From Dehalococcoidales bacterium (GTDB taxonomy: Bacteria; Chloroflexota; Dehalococcoidia; Dehalococcoidales; UBA2162), in contig JAUYHA010000106.1 of assembly GCA_030690265.1 (NCBI GenBank), forward strand, positions 1 through 41,338: a stretch of DNA of 41,338 nt. Reading direction: 5' to 3'. Of this stretch, positions 20,892-29,419 are shown in pieces. The notes below the pieces were generated by a model. The model did not search any database. It was not told the DNA's origin and saw only the letters and a program-made list of their open reading frames with translations. Each line of letters begins with the position of its first letter. Position 1 is the stretch's first letter. The position numbers and the translations under genes were made by a program.

Positions 20892-21104
20892 TTAAGGCTC
20901 CTTTTGTTTGTTCTTCGCCGACTTTAGCATACCATAAGCAGTGAGTATTCCGCTTACCCAGCCGCCAACCAGGGCTACTATTGCCTCCGGGCTAATCCTG
21001 TCCGCCACCTTAAACAGGATTGCGAATGTGCCGATGATGATTAAGGTAGCTACCCAGGCAGTGATACCAAAATCATCCGTAAAATGCTTGAATGGGTTAA
21101 TCAT
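20892..21104 (-). CDS. holin-like membrane protein, 70 aa
   Basis: Two predicted membrane helices (ITAWVATLIIIGTFAILFKV and AIVALVGGWVSGILTAYGML) with a basic C-terminus, typical in size and shape for a small holin. It overlaps the preceding gene as ATGA. Holin function is inferred. Confidence 0.55.
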   Translation of the reverse strand: MINPFKHFTDDFGITAWVATLIIIGTFAILFKVADRISPEAIVALVGGWVSGILTAYGMLKSAKNKQKEP

Positions 21105-21565
21105 ATGAACACCTTATCCGGTTTATAACCATTTTCCCCAGGGGCAAACCACTTGCCGGCGTACGGCCAGCCGGCGTTGGGTTCAAGCAGCCAGAGTTTA
21201 AGTTCCCGGTCCAGCGTAATGGCGAAGCCGTGGTAGCCGGACGGCATATTGCCTAGCCCTAACCTGACTGTTACCTCAAAGAGCCTTCCCGCATCCAGTT
21301 GTGCCTGGAGGCCGAAATCATCACAATCCCACAGGTCTTTTATATACCAGGCATTAGGGTAGGTGAGATTCGGGGCTATGCGGTCAAGCTCGGCCTTGGA
21401 AGCCAGGCGGACAGAACTATCCAGCGGAGAGCTCCCGTTCATGCACTCGATACCCCGGGCTTTCATGAGGGAGATAAATTCTTCCCTCTGGAGTTCGATG
21501 GTTTCACTCTCGGGTATGGCCACCGTTTTTTTCTTGAATAAATTAGTTATCTTAGAGAAACACAT
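21101..21565 (-). CDS. lysin-like Cys/His protein, 154 aa
   Basis: The sequence YIKDLWDCDDFGLQAQLDAG, then SGYHGFAITLDRELKLWLLEPNAGWP, has a Cys-Asp-Asp, a His in a strand and Glu-Pro, like papain-fold peptidases and agglutinin-type lysin domains. That and its place next to a holin-like gene suggest peptidoglycan cleavage. Alternatively it is a structural protein. No signal peptide. Confidence 0.45.
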   Translation of the reverse strand: MCFSKITNLFKKKTVAIPESETIELQREEFISLMKARGIECMNGSSPLDSSVRLASKAELDRIAPNLTYPNAWYIKDLWDCDDFGLQAQLDAGRLFEVTVRLGLGNMPSGYHGFAITLDRELKLWLLEPNAGWPYAGKWFAPGENGYKPDKVFI

Positions 21566-21625
21566 ATCAGATTCCCCTTCGTTTTAACACATGCCGTCTT
21601 CATGAATATAGTCTACCATATTACT

Positions 21626-21925
21626 CTAAGTCAGTGAATAGTAATTAAACCTCTTCACAATGGTAGCGTAGAACGGGAGCTGCTCCTGATGTCTCATAAG
21701 CTGATCCGTAAGCACCTCCGAGCCAGTAAAGACCACGTATCGGCTGCCGCTGTTCTCAAACTGTATCGTAACATAGTTCTTATCCTTGAACTTACTTTTG
21801 CCCACCCGAAAAGCGAGTACCAGTATCTGCTTATCCAATATTTCGCTGAGTTTCTTCTTTTCACCATCAAGCGGCCCCTTCTCTCCCGCAAAATCCCCAA
21901 AGCGCGGGTGATCCATCTGATCCAT
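21626..21925 (-). CDS. hypothetical protein, 99 aa, behind the reverse transcriptase
   Basis: The product (KKLSEILDKQILVLAFRVGKSKFKDKNYVTIQFENSGSRYVVFTGSEVL) has an OB- or single-strand-binding-like beta pattern. It follows the 111-aa gene by four bases, in the retroelement operon, and could help handle nucleic acid. No four-helix Avd signature is seen. About 60 bases with no gene separate it from the lysin-like gene. Confidence 0.55.
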   Translation of the reverse strand: MDQMDHPRFGDFAGEKGPLDGEKKKLSEILDKQILVLAFRVGKSKFKDKNYVTIQFENSGSRYVVFTGSEVLTDQLMRHQEQLPFYATIVKRFNYYSLT

Positions 21926-21929
21926 TCTC

Positions 21930-22265
21930 TTAGATGATCTCTTTTATCGTCGTTTGCCTTAATTCCTCAATTGGCCTGGCATTAATTTCCGCCCATGCTT
22001 TTTCCTTGCCCGCTTTCAGGAGAATATCAGCGCTCGGTACTGTAAGCAGGCTCTTTACATCAGCAGCTGAAGACAGTGTATCCGGGGCCTGGTATTTTGT
22101 CTCAACTTCATCATATTCGTATTCGACGTGGTTACCCCCTTGACTATCATTGACCGTTACCTGCTTTATATTTGACCTAACCCGGAGAACCAGGAACAAA
22201 ACTCCGTCAGTTAACTCCGTCTTCCTCAGCCAGATGGTATCCGGACTAATCATACTTCTAACCAT
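21930..22265 (-). CDS. hypothetical protein, 111 aa, coupled to the reverse transcriptase
   Basis: The ATG overlaps the reverse transcriptase end by eight bases and uses GGGAGGG inside it. Beta-rich start (VLFLVLRVRSNIKQVTVNDSQGG) and helical end (ADILLKAGKEKAWAEINARPIEELRQTTIKEII). It does not look like the usual Avd accessory protein, yet its coupling suggests a role in the retroelement or in the virion. Confidence 0.6.
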   Translation of the reverse strand: MVRSMISPDTIWLRKTELTDGVLFLVLRVRSNIKQVTVNDSQGGNHVEYEYDEVETKYQAPDTLSSAADVKSLLTVPSADILLKAGKEKAWAEINARPIEELRQTTIKEII

Positions 22266-23331
22266 GCGTTAACCCTCCCAGTGGATTTCTGATATCCAGA
22301 CTCTCGGACGCTCTATCCATCGCCCGAAGCAAATTATCGTTCCGCAGGACATACTTTAAGAGTAAGTTATGGCCGTCGCAGTGCTTGATCCAGCCCAAGT
22401 AAGACATGACCGAGCTTACGACGAAGATGGGGCTAAGGTGCTCATAATCCCTCTCGATGAGCTTTATCTTTGCCTTAAGATTCTTAACCGAGGACTTTCT
22501 GAGTAAAGTATAGTCCCTGAAACTCCTGTAACCCAGGAAGTCCACACCCCGCTTATCCACCGGGAATATTTGAGTCTTGGGATTGAGTTCCAGGGATAGG
22601 GTACCAAGATACTCCCTGATTTCAACCATAAGGCTGTTGAGCGTCTCCTTGCTCGCGTGGAGAATCACCCCGTCATCGCTATAGCGGATGTAGTACTTCA
22701 TCCCTTTGTCTTCTTTGAGCCAGTGGTCGAATCCGCTCATGTAAATATTGGCGAAATACTGAGAAAGGTAGTTGCCGATAGGTATATTAGTCGTCCCGCC
22801 GGCGCTCCGCACAATACCCTCGAGGAGCCACAGGGTATCCTTACATTTGATTGTCTCCTTGATAATTTTCATCAGGGTATCATGCCGTACCGAAGGGTAG
22901 TAGTGGTGGATGTCAAACTTCAGGCAGTACAGGGTGTTGTCCTTGTCCTTCATGAAGCTGTGCAGTCTGGCCAGTCCGGCGTGTATTCCCTTGCCCGGGA
23001 CCGCGGAGTAGCAATCATAGATGAAGGTCTTATCCCATATCGGCTGGAGAACGTTCATAATCGCATGATGGACAATGCGATCGGGGAAGTAGGGCAGTTT
23101 GTAAATCTCACGGAGCTTACCCGAGTCGAAGACGATATTCTTCCTGTAGGGCGCGGTGTGGAAGGTTTTCTCGCTAAGTCTCTCGCGGACCTGCCCAAGG
23201 TAGTAAGCCTTGTCGCTCTCCACCATCTTTACCTCTGAATAGTGCCCCTTGCCCTTCTTGGCATTATGATGCGCCAGGGCGATATTCCCGAGGTCGATTA
23301 TCTGCTCGTATAGATTGCCGTATCTTTTCAT
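22258..23331 (-). CDS. diversity-generating retroelement reverse transcriptase
   Basis: 357 aa. Motifs: CLKFDIHHYYPSV (catalytic Asp140), GGTTNIPIGNYLSQYFANIYM (the SQ at 190-191 marks the retroelement family, where group II enzymes have QG), YIRYSDDG (YxDD, 217-220), ELNPKT and DFLGYR. No maturase or endonuclease domain. Together with the template and variable repeats 120-400 bases upstream this is diagnostic. It copies the template RNA with errors at adenines and the cDNA replaces the target 3' end. Confidence 0.93.
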   Translation of the reverse strand: MKRYGNLYEQIIDLGNIALAHHNAKKGKGHYSEVKMVESDKAYYLGQVRERLSEKTFHTAPYRKNIVFDSGKLREIYKLPYFPDRIVHHAIMNVLQPIWDKTFIYDCYSAVPGKGIHAGLARLHSFMKDKDNTLYCLKFDIHHYYPSVRHDTLMKIIKETIKCKDTLWLLEGIVRSAGGTTNIPIGNYLSQYFANIYMSGFDHWLKEDKGMKYYIRYSDDGVILHASKETLNSLMVEIREYLGTLSLELNPKTQIFPVDKRGVDFLGYRSFRDYTLLRKSSVKNLKAKIKLIERDYEHLSPIFVVSSVMSYLGWIKHCDGHNLLLKYVLRNDNLLRAMDRASESLDIRNPLGGLTHG

Positions 23332-23450
23332 TTTCTTAATCCCTGTGAGAGGGGAGAGCGTTCTCTCATCGATACTGACACCCCCTTCTCATAGTAGTGT
23401 ATTCGACCTTACGGTCAGGTTAAAACGCTGTTCAGGGCCGCGCCAGTCCT

Positions 23451-23565
23451 GAGCTCGAGCTGTGTGCCGATATTACGATTGGCATTCGCCGCAACGTTAT
23501 TCGAATTACGATAGCCGACCCCTGCATTAACGCCATTATTCCAATTGCTGCCGGCTAGCAGGATT
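23451..23565 (-). repeat. retroelement template repeat (TR)
   Basis: Ungapped 115-base match to the variable repeat, offset 165 bases. On the coding (minus) strand about 22 positions differ, all but one being adenine in the template. It would encode an Asn-rich version of the target's end (many AAY codons), as expected. The left end GAGCTCGAGC corresponds to the IMH* border; it differs by one base from GAACTCGAGC of the target. Confidence 0.92.
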
Positions 23566-23606
23566 GCGACATTTTTTCGCATTTTAACCTTGCTCCTCCT
23601 TATTTT

Positions 23607-25100
23607 TTAGCCGATGAACTCGAGCCGCGCGCCGACAGTACGATCGGCACCCGCCGCAACGTAAGACGAATAACGAAAGCCGACCCCCGCAGCAACGCCA
23701 CTATCCCAAGGGCCGCCGGCTAGCAGGATGTTGGTCTGGGCAGCTACATGGGCATACCAGTAGTCATACAGGTAGGTTGCTGAAGACCCTGCTACGGCTG
23801 CGGCTAAGAAGATATACTTCAGCAAGTCCTCGTAGACTATGTTGCTGATATAGCCGTTTACGACGATGGGTGCCGCCAGAGAAGTTTCATAATCACCGGC
23901 ACCGATAGGATTGGCAAATACACCAGTGCCGGTTCGTTTTATTATGCGATAACCTGCGTCCAGTGCATCGTAGCCATCAATGAACTGCCAGACGTTGCCC
24001 CATAGGTTCTCGATGCCCCGATAGACGATGGGAGTGACTCCGTCTACGCCTGTGCCAGAACCGGTGCCATTGACGCCGATGTTGGTGTCTGATGAATTAA
24101 AACCATTGACCTCACCGGCGAACCCGGTGCCCCCAGCCTTATTAACTATACCTTGCCCAATCAGCGTCTGGCTGCTTGCGCTGGCGTACTCGGTGTAGAA
24201 TAATAGCTGCACAGCAGATAGAGACCAGATGTTGAATAAACCCCAGCTGGCTCCGATATTCCCTGCCAGCGTCCGGGCGTCGGCCTCGGTGATTACCCTG
24301 CCTGCCGAAGCGCCATTGACTCCAAACCCCGCGCCGCCAGCCAGAGTGTTGACCAGAGTGTCGTTGGTTATAGCCTCATTGTCCACCCATCCTATGGTAG
24401 CATCTCCGGGTTTGCTTACCCAGAGAATAGCGGTATCGCCAGCTCCGCCTCCACCCCAGGCTCCCGCCGTCTTGACGTAATCAACAAGAATAAACCCGGC
24501 TTCGGTGGGCGTAGAGAGGGAGTTACCGATGGCGGGCTGATTCTGCAAGCCGTCGATATCCACCCGCCAGATACAATCAGCATTACCCGTATAGGGCTGC
24601 TTGGCAGTTCGGGAATTAAGTTTCAGGTTGGCGGCGTTGTAGACTTGATTGTCCCCGTCGTACTCGAAGTCGGCATCGTAAGCCCCGACATAGATTTGGG
24701 CTCTTTCCGTACCACCCCTTTGCACAAACGCAGGGTGAACCACGTAGCCGGGACGGGCTGACGGCGATATCCACCAGCGATAAACATTGGCCGAGGGCCT
24801 CTCGCCTTTAACGTAAAACTTCGGTATCTGCACCATAACCCTGCCGTCAACACCAGTGAGGTCCAGGCCATCGCCACGGGGGTTGGCTCCATAGTGGTTT
24901 ACCGTGCCGGCTGCCGCCAGGGTACACCTTCTCATCCCGCCCCAGACAGGATGACGATCGAAGTAGCCCGCAGGCACGGTTACTACGTTGCCGTATTCAT
25001 CTATACGGCGCCAGGTATCGGTGCCCTGGTTCCACTCAACACCAATAACCGATGGAACCTGCCAGATGGCTTCTAATATGCGGTCGATCCAAGTAGGCAT
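23607..25100 (-). CDS. retroelement target protein, C-type-lectin/FGE-like
   Basis: 497 aa, no signal peptide. Near residue 365 YRGIENLWGNVWQFIDGYDALDAGYRIIKR matches the formylglycine-generating-enzyme/C-type-lectin fold used by variable proteins such as Mtd. The last 40 residues (LAGGPWDSGVAAGVGFRYSS onward) are encoded by the variable repeat. The N-terminal half is Gly/Asn-rich beta sequence, suited to trimers or a fibre. GGAGGGTAAGTC leader. Probable role: receptor binding by a virion tip or a displayed adhesin. Confidence 0.85.
   Translation of the reverse strand: MPTWIDRILEAIWQVPSVIGVEWNQGTDTWRRIDEYGNVVTVPAGYFDRHPVWGGMRRCTLAAAGTVNHYGANPRGDGLDLTGVDGRVMVQIPKFYVKGERPSANVYRWWISPSARPGYVVHPAFVQRGGTERAQIYVGAYDADFEYDGDNQVYNAANLKLNSRTAKQPYTGNADCIWRVDIDGLQNQPAIGNSLSTPTEAGFILVDYVKTAGAWGGGGAGDTAILWVSKPGDATIGWVDNEAITNDTLVNTLAGGAGFGVNGASAGRVITEADARTLAGNIGASWGLFNIWSLSAVQLLFYTEYASASSQTLIGQGIVNKAGGTGFAGEVNGFNSSDTNIGVNGTGSGTGVDGVTPIVYRGIENLWGNVWQFIDGYDALDAGYRIIKRTGTGVFANPIGAGDYETSLAAPIVVNGYISNIVYEDLLKYIFLAAAVAGSSATYLYDYWYAHVAAQTNILLAGGPWDSGVAAGVGFRYSSYVAAGADRTVGARLEFIG
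23616..23730 (-). repeat. retroelement variable repeat (VR)
   Basis: The copy of the template inside the target gene. Template adenines have become G, C or T: codons such as AAT to CCT, GAT, AGT and GCT change about 15 residues, while Gly, Val, Trp and Arg framework positions stay. The one non-adenine difference (G to A on the plus strand at 23618) is at the IMH border. Confidence 0.92.
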
Positions 25101-25111
25101 GACTTACCCTC

Positions 25112-26896
25112 CTATGTAGCCGTAGCATAACTGTACTGGCCCGTTACGGCAAAGGGACCCGCCGCTGTCGCTTGAACGGTAATCTTGATATTGTCCCCAG
25201 CCAGGTGAGGCACTCCGAACATGTCCATCAATGAGTGGTAGCTGCCAAAATTTGTTCCCGTAATAGTGAAAGTGGCTACTACCGTTGATACGGCGTTTAT
25301 CAATGAGTAAAGCCGGACGGTAACCGTATTGGCTCCCGGGTCGGCGCATTTCAGACGCAGACTCCGGACTTGATACCGCGTGACCGCCGTAGCCAGGTTA
25401 AACACGTTTGTTTCGGCAGCTAAAATAGCTGTAATGTTAACCGCTACGCTGGCTTGCTCCTGAAAACCATGAGCGGCAGCAGCTATGCCCAGCAATATAC
25501 CTTTGATGTAAGCTATTATACTAGCTACCGCCCCCACCGCTGTTACTGCCGCGTCCGCTTTATTCCCGATAACATCGGAGGGCTTCAAGTTGGTTGCGGC
25601 ATCGGCTACGGCCAGAGGGTCATGGTAGCCACTCAGGATAACAAACTGGTCCGGTGCGGCGACTGCGGCGGGGAAGGCTGGACTTACAGTTATGGTATTC
25701 GTGCCGGCGTTGTAGGCTACTATGGGGCGGACTAAACGTATGTTATTGCCGTCCACCATCAATACACTTTGCCCAATCCAGTACCCCGCTGCCTGATTAA
25801 GGCTAGCTACGGAGACAATATTTGATGCAGTACTGCCAGCTTCCGCATTGCCGGTCAAGACCATCTCGGCACGGGCAACTCCTCGTAGCCAGCTCATTAG
25901 AGAATAGATAATACTGGCGTTGTCGGTGTTGAAGTTAGGGCCATCAGTCTTGGTTCCGATGACGTCGGAGGGAGTACGGCTATTCCCGTAACCGGCTGCC
26001 GGAGCGAACTCTGTCTGGTCCCTTATGACAACGTATGATACTAGCCCGGTAGCCGCAGTGAAAGGATTGCTTGGGTCAACAGTAAATATTCCGCCTACTC
26101 CGGTATAATCCACGATACGGGTCGCCCTCTGCGCTTGTGCACCGGTCAACGGCACAAGTAAATGCCCGCGGAAATATTGATTTCCCTCTGCCCGGGTACT
26201 ATCGGCGGGAACAGTAGCGCTAGAAGTGTCAAAAACACCGGAAGCTACGATACCGCCACCAAGAATAGCGGCCGCCAGTGACGGATGGATAATAAGTACT
26301 TCATCACCTACAGCGATTGCTGCGGTAAAAGCTGGGGTAGCAAATACGCCAGTGGCTGTAGTATAAGCAGTTATCGCCTGTAATTGACCTTGGGGAGCTG
26401 CACTCGCCCCGCCGGCATCACGTAATACAAAAGCCTGGTAAGGATTAGTGGCCCCGGCGAACTTACCCGCTCCCAGTCCGGCCAAGCCGGATATAGTGAA
26501 CTGGTTCGCTCCGGGCACCGCGTCGACAATACCATAATACGTCAGGCTCTCTTCAGGGGAGGGACCGGGACCACCGCCACCCGCCATGCTGGATAAGATA
26601 ACGAAACCTGTCCCGGCAGCTATTAACTGAGCGGCTCCCGCTGAATCTGTAAAGCCTACTCCAACCAGTATGGTTGCGCCGCCATGGATCTGGATGGTGC
26701 GAACCTGTCCAGCTGCGCCTCCGGTTAATATCTTAACAGAGAGGCCGTCATAAGAAGGCTCTAAAGCCAGTCCTGCACAAATTAAAGAGGTACCGCCGGC
26801 ATTGCCGGCAGCGGTCGTCGTCCCGAAGTACGATATATGGGCCTGGAGGAGTGGCCAGGCCGGGTTGTCGAGAAATAAGCCAGAGGGAATTTTCAT
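25112..26896 (-). CDS. large structural/fibre-like protein, 594 aa
   Basis: ATG 26896 with GGAGGTTAAG. The sequence is rich in Ala, Gly, Thr and Val and in short beta repeats. Segments S-x-TPSDVIGTKTDGPNFNTDNA and NLKPSDVIGNKADAAVTAV are related to each other, each followed by a helical SI-x-AYIKGIL-type segment. The end (VQATAAGPFAVTGQYSYA) is like virion shell proteins. It starts two bases after the membrane-anchor gene and precedes the variable target, so it may carry that protein. Confidence 0.6.
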   Translation of the reverse strand: MKIPSGLFLDNPAWPLLQAHISYFGTTTAAGNAGGTSLICAGLALEPSYDGLSVKILTGGAAGQVRTIQIHGGATILVGVGFTDSAGAAQLIAAGTGFVILSSMAGGGGPGPSPEESLTYYGIVDAVPGANQFTISGLAGLGAGKFAGATNPYQAFVLRDAGGASAAPQGQLQAITAYTTATGVFATPAFTAAIAVGDEVLIIHPSLAAAILGGGIVASGVFDTSSATVPADSTRAEGNQYFRGHLLVPLTGAQAQRATRIVDYTGVGGIFTVDPSNPFTAATGLVSYVVIRDQTEFAPAAGYGNSRTPSDVIGTKTDGPNFNTDNASIIYSLMSWLRGVARAEMVLTGNAEAGSTASNIVSVASLNQAAGYWIGQSVLMVDGNNIRLVRPIVAYNAGTNTITVSPAFPAAVAAPDQFVILSGYHDPLAVADAATNLKPSDVIGNKADAAVTAVGAVASIIAYIKGILLGIAAAAHGFQEQASVAVNITAILAAETNVFNLATAVTRYQVRSLRLKCADPGANTVTVRLYSLINAVSTVVATFTITGTNFGSYHSLMDMFGVPHLAGDNIKITVQATAAGPFAVTGQYSYATAT

Positions 26897-26897
26897 C

Positions 26898-27155
26898 TTA
26901 ACCTCCAACCAGCTGGTAGAACCGGGTAACATAGGCCGCATACAACCGGTCATAGGTTGGCCGGTCTACCTGGCCGGTAATGAGCAGGTGATTCATGGTC
27001 ACATAATTGGCATCCAGGTCGAGCAAGTCGGCAGACGCTAAAACGGCATTCTCGGTTAGCATCCCGGACGATTGATTACGGATAGCCTTCCCGGCAAGAA
27101 AGATAACTCCGGTCGCCGCCGCCAGACCTAATATAACTCCGGCTTTACTGGCCAT
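26898..27155 (-). CDS. membrane-anchored small protein, 85 aa
   Basis: One N-terminal hydrophobic helix (AGVILGLAAATGVIFLAGKAI) preceded by a short lysine-containing lead, then a soluble helical part ending YVTRFYQLVGG. GGGGTGAACCA leader. It looks like a virion membrane protein. Confidence 0.6.
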   Translation of the reverse strand: MASKAGVILGLAAATGVIFLAGKAIRNQSSGMLTENAVLASADLLDLDANYVTMNHLLITGQVDRPTYDRLYAAYVTRFYQLVGG

Positions 27156-27159
27156 TGGT

Positions 27160-27621
27160 TCACCCCTTCCCCGATATCATCGCCTGTATCAGCCAAAAAC
27201 TTGTTAATGGAGTAGCCGAGACCGGCGTCTGTACCACCAGGCGGGCATAGGGGCTATGAATCTGCCATGCAAGCATGAGTGTGTGAACGGTAAGGTTGAC
27301 GCCCAGTGCGGCTTCGACTGTAGGAGCGCCCGGCGGCAAAACCCCGCCTCCGCCCCCGATAGCGGCCCAATATGCGGCGCTTACTGACGATGGATAAGGC
27401 GAAACTTCAACCCAGGACTGCAGCGTCCCTGGGACGCCGGCCACCACTATCTCAGTCGCCACGATATGAATGGTCTTATCCCGTAAAAATGCAAACGCCC
27501 CAGACAGGTCCATCTCAATAGAGACATGAGTGACCAGGTCATTAACGGTCTCTGTTTCTGCCCCTGTTATTATCGGGACATTCGGCAAGATAACTGACGG
27601 AACCTGTATTATGACAGCCAT
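27160..27621 (-). CDS. beta-rich virion-like protein, 153 aa
   Basis: Starts MAVIIQVPSVILPNVPIITGAETETVNDLVTHVSIEMDLSGAF, a run of strands, and has a glycine loop (GGGGGVLPPGAP). No catalytic motif. Size and composition are those of a small jelly-roll or decoration protein. Family unknown. Confidence 0.6.
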   Translation of the reverse strand: MAVIIQVPSVILPNVPIITGAETETVNDLVTHVSIEMDLSGAFAFLRDKTIHIVATEIVVAGVPGTLQSWVEVSPYPSSVSAAYWAAIGGGGGVLPPGAPTVEAALGVNLTVHTLMLAWQIHSPYARLVVQTPVSATPLTSFWLIQAMISGKG

Positions 27622-27630
27622 AGTACCTCA

Positions 27631-28155
27631 CTATAGGGACGGTCTTGGCATCCCTGGCTTTATGTTACTAATCATCTGCGCGATCAGGGCGTTGGTCTTC
27701 ATTATTTCATCTTTGTTCGAGGACGAGTATTTCGCAAGCAGGGCGTTTACCAGGTTGAAATCCTCTCTCGTTTTTACAACCAGCAGCTGGAACCCATAGT
27801 TTAACCTCTGGTTCATGTTGGAACGACTGGTTACCCGGATAAGCAGTTTCTGAGCTTCAGTTATTACCAGCCATCCCTGAACGCCAATACTGGCCCACCC
27901 CTGACTGGTTATACCGTCTAACGGGCGGATGCCTCTATGTTGAGCATATATGCTGAACGACTCGGGCACATTAGCGTTATCATAGAGGATATTAAACAAC
28001 AGAAGAGCGAATTCACCTTCTGCAGGAGATAGGATGAAGGTGGATGTCGTTTGAGGCGGGAAGACCGGTACGCTCACCCCTGAAGCTACCAGTTGGGTAA
28101 GAGGCTCCCCGTCGCTCTTCGTCTGTTCGGATAAATATTCTACTAAGGAGCTCAT
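27631..28155 (-). CDS. beta-rich virion-like protein, 174 aa
   Basis: A beta-sandwich-like middle (STFILSPAEGEFALLLFNILYDNANVPESFSIYAQHRG, then GWLVITEAQKLLIRVTSRSN) flanked by helices. It starts two bases after the 53-aa gene's stop, in the same operon. Could be a capsid or adaptor component. Confidence 0.6.
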   Translation of the reverse strand: MSSLVEYLSEQTKSDGEPLTQLVASGVSVPVFPPQTTSTFILSPAEGEFALLLFNILYDNANVPESFSIYAQHRGIRPLDGITSQGWASIGVQGWLVITEAQKLLIRVTSRSNMNQRLNYGFQLLVVKTREDFNLVNALLAKYSSSNKDEIMKTNALIAQMISNIKPGMPRPSL

Positions 28156-28156
28156 T

Positions 28157-28318
28157 TTAGTCCACCCTCTTCTCTATTCGGAAGCGCGGATTATCAGCCG
28201 TTATAAGACCACTGCCATGTACAATCACCTGAACGGTGTTGTTCGCTTTCAGAGTAGACTGAGCGGCCTTTACGGCCTCCGCAATCTGTTTCTTTTGTTC
28301 CTCTGTCAAATCAGCCAT
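28157..28318 (-). CDS. small hypothetical protein, 53 aa
   Basis: Start 28318 overlaps the previous stop as TAATG. MADLTEEQKKQIAEAVKAAQSTLKANNTVQV and a short strand region. No family is recognised. Confidence 0.6.
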   Translation of the reverse strand: MADLTEEQKKQIAEAVKAAQSTLKANNTVQVIVHGSGLITADNPRFRIEKRVD

Positions 28319-28752
28319 TAGGATAACTCCACATCCATCGTTACGAACACGTTGTTTGGCGCCGCACCGATACCAACCGTCGGGCACTCGATGTAGATGT
28401 CGCCCAGGGTGCCGGTCACCGCGGTCATGTCTATCATAAACCCTTCCCGGATATTACCGGCAATAGGCACATCGTCCCATACGCCACTAAAGCCGTTGAT
28501 CATCGTGATGGTCGGCAGCACCTGGCGGAACAGGCTGCCGGCGATGGTGCGGTCTCCGTAGCCAATCAGCAAGGTCGCGTTCACGCCCATATTGCTGTAC
28601 CAGGCTATCTTCTTGATAACCATCTTGACCATACCCTGCGGTGGGTTGCCTATCGGCATCGGTATCGCCAGTATGGCATTGGCTATGGCGCCGCCGACGC
28701 CGGCCCCAACGGCGATTATACTCTGCAATCCAGTTGAAACAATCTTGCTCAT
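28318..28752 (-). CDS. virion-like protein, 144 aa
   Basis: N-terminal Gly/Ala helix (GLQSIIAVGAGVGGAIANAILAIPM) that could sit in or on a membrane, then a beta domain (GMVKMVIKKIAWYSNMGVNATLLIGYGD). It ends FVTMDVELS. GGAGAGTAGGAC leader. Structural role inferred from neighbours. Confidence 0.6.
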   Translation of the reverse strand: MSKIVSTGLQSIIAVGAGVGGAIANAILAIPMPIGNPPQGMVKMVIKKIAWYSNMGVNATLLIGYGDRTIAGSLFRQVLPTITMINGFSGVWDDVPIAGNIREGFMIDMTAVTGTLGDIYIECPTVGIGAAPNNVFVTMDVELS

Positions 28753-28784
28753 GTCCTACTCTCCTTAAATTAGTATGGGTTAGA

Positions 28785-29408
28785 TTAAGCCTGTTTACCT
28801 TCGGCGACTACGAATGTCGTAGCTCCCATCAGCCTTTTTATCGTATCCAGGTCGCCGTTGCCCATGGACGCTTTATCGGCCGCCGGGATATCGATGGGCC
28901 TGAGAATATACCGGTAGCCCCAGAACTCAAACCTGGCGCAGGAATAAGCGAAACCTTGAGGATTGCGGACTTCCAAGTTGAAATCCCGGTCGCCGGAGCT
29001 GGCGCCGACTACCATGAACGTGGTCGATGCGAAGTTCGGATCATGGTCTCCGGTACGCCAGTCTACCCGGGCGGCCAGTGCCCGCGACTCGAACCGGCTC
29101 TTGTTGGGTTGCTCCCAGAGAATACCTTCGATGGCCTCCAGGGGTCTAAACCTGAGATGAAGCATCTCGTTCAGGTTTACCCGGAGCTGGGTAATGACAC
29201 GTTTGGCTAGTGTGCCGTTAGCGGCAATAGTCGTCGCCCCGGCAACGCTCACCATATCGATGATGGACTGGCTGCCGAGCGGCATACCTTCAATGAAGTC
29301 CATGTTGTAGTGCTCCCATTTCTGAGCTGTAAACACGGATACATTTTGCTTCATCTGCACCACTGGGGCAATCGGGCCGGCCTGGTAAGGATCATAGTAA
29401 CTGAGCAT
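28785..29408 (-). CDS. candidate capsid-type protein, 207 aa
   Basis: Strand-rich sequence throughout (AQKWEHYNMDFIEGMPLG, TQLRVNLNEMLHLRFRPLEAI, STTFMVVGASSGDRDFNLEVRN, ARFEFWGYRYILRPIDIP), no catalytic motif, strong GGAGGAACACCC leader. The length fits a single jelly-roll capsid protein of membrane-containing viruses. This is a suggestion from size and composition only. Confidence 0.55.
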   Translation of the reverse strand: MLSYYDPYQAGPIAPVVQMKQNVSVFTAQKWEHYNMDFIEGMPLGSQSIIDMVSVAGATTIAANGTLAKRVITQLRVNLNEMLHLRFRPLEAIEGILWEQPNKSRFESRALAARVDWRTGDHDPNFASTTFMVVGASSGDRDFNLEVRNPQGFAYSCARFEFWGYRYILRPIDIPAADKASMGNGDLDTIKRLMGATTFVVAEGKQA

Positions 29409-29419
29409 GGGTGTTCCTC

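Noticed and set aside
22657-23238. A 193-codon plus-strand reading frame across the reverse transcriptase
   Set aside because: It mirrors conserved reverse transcriptase codons; the minus-strand protein has all family motifs.
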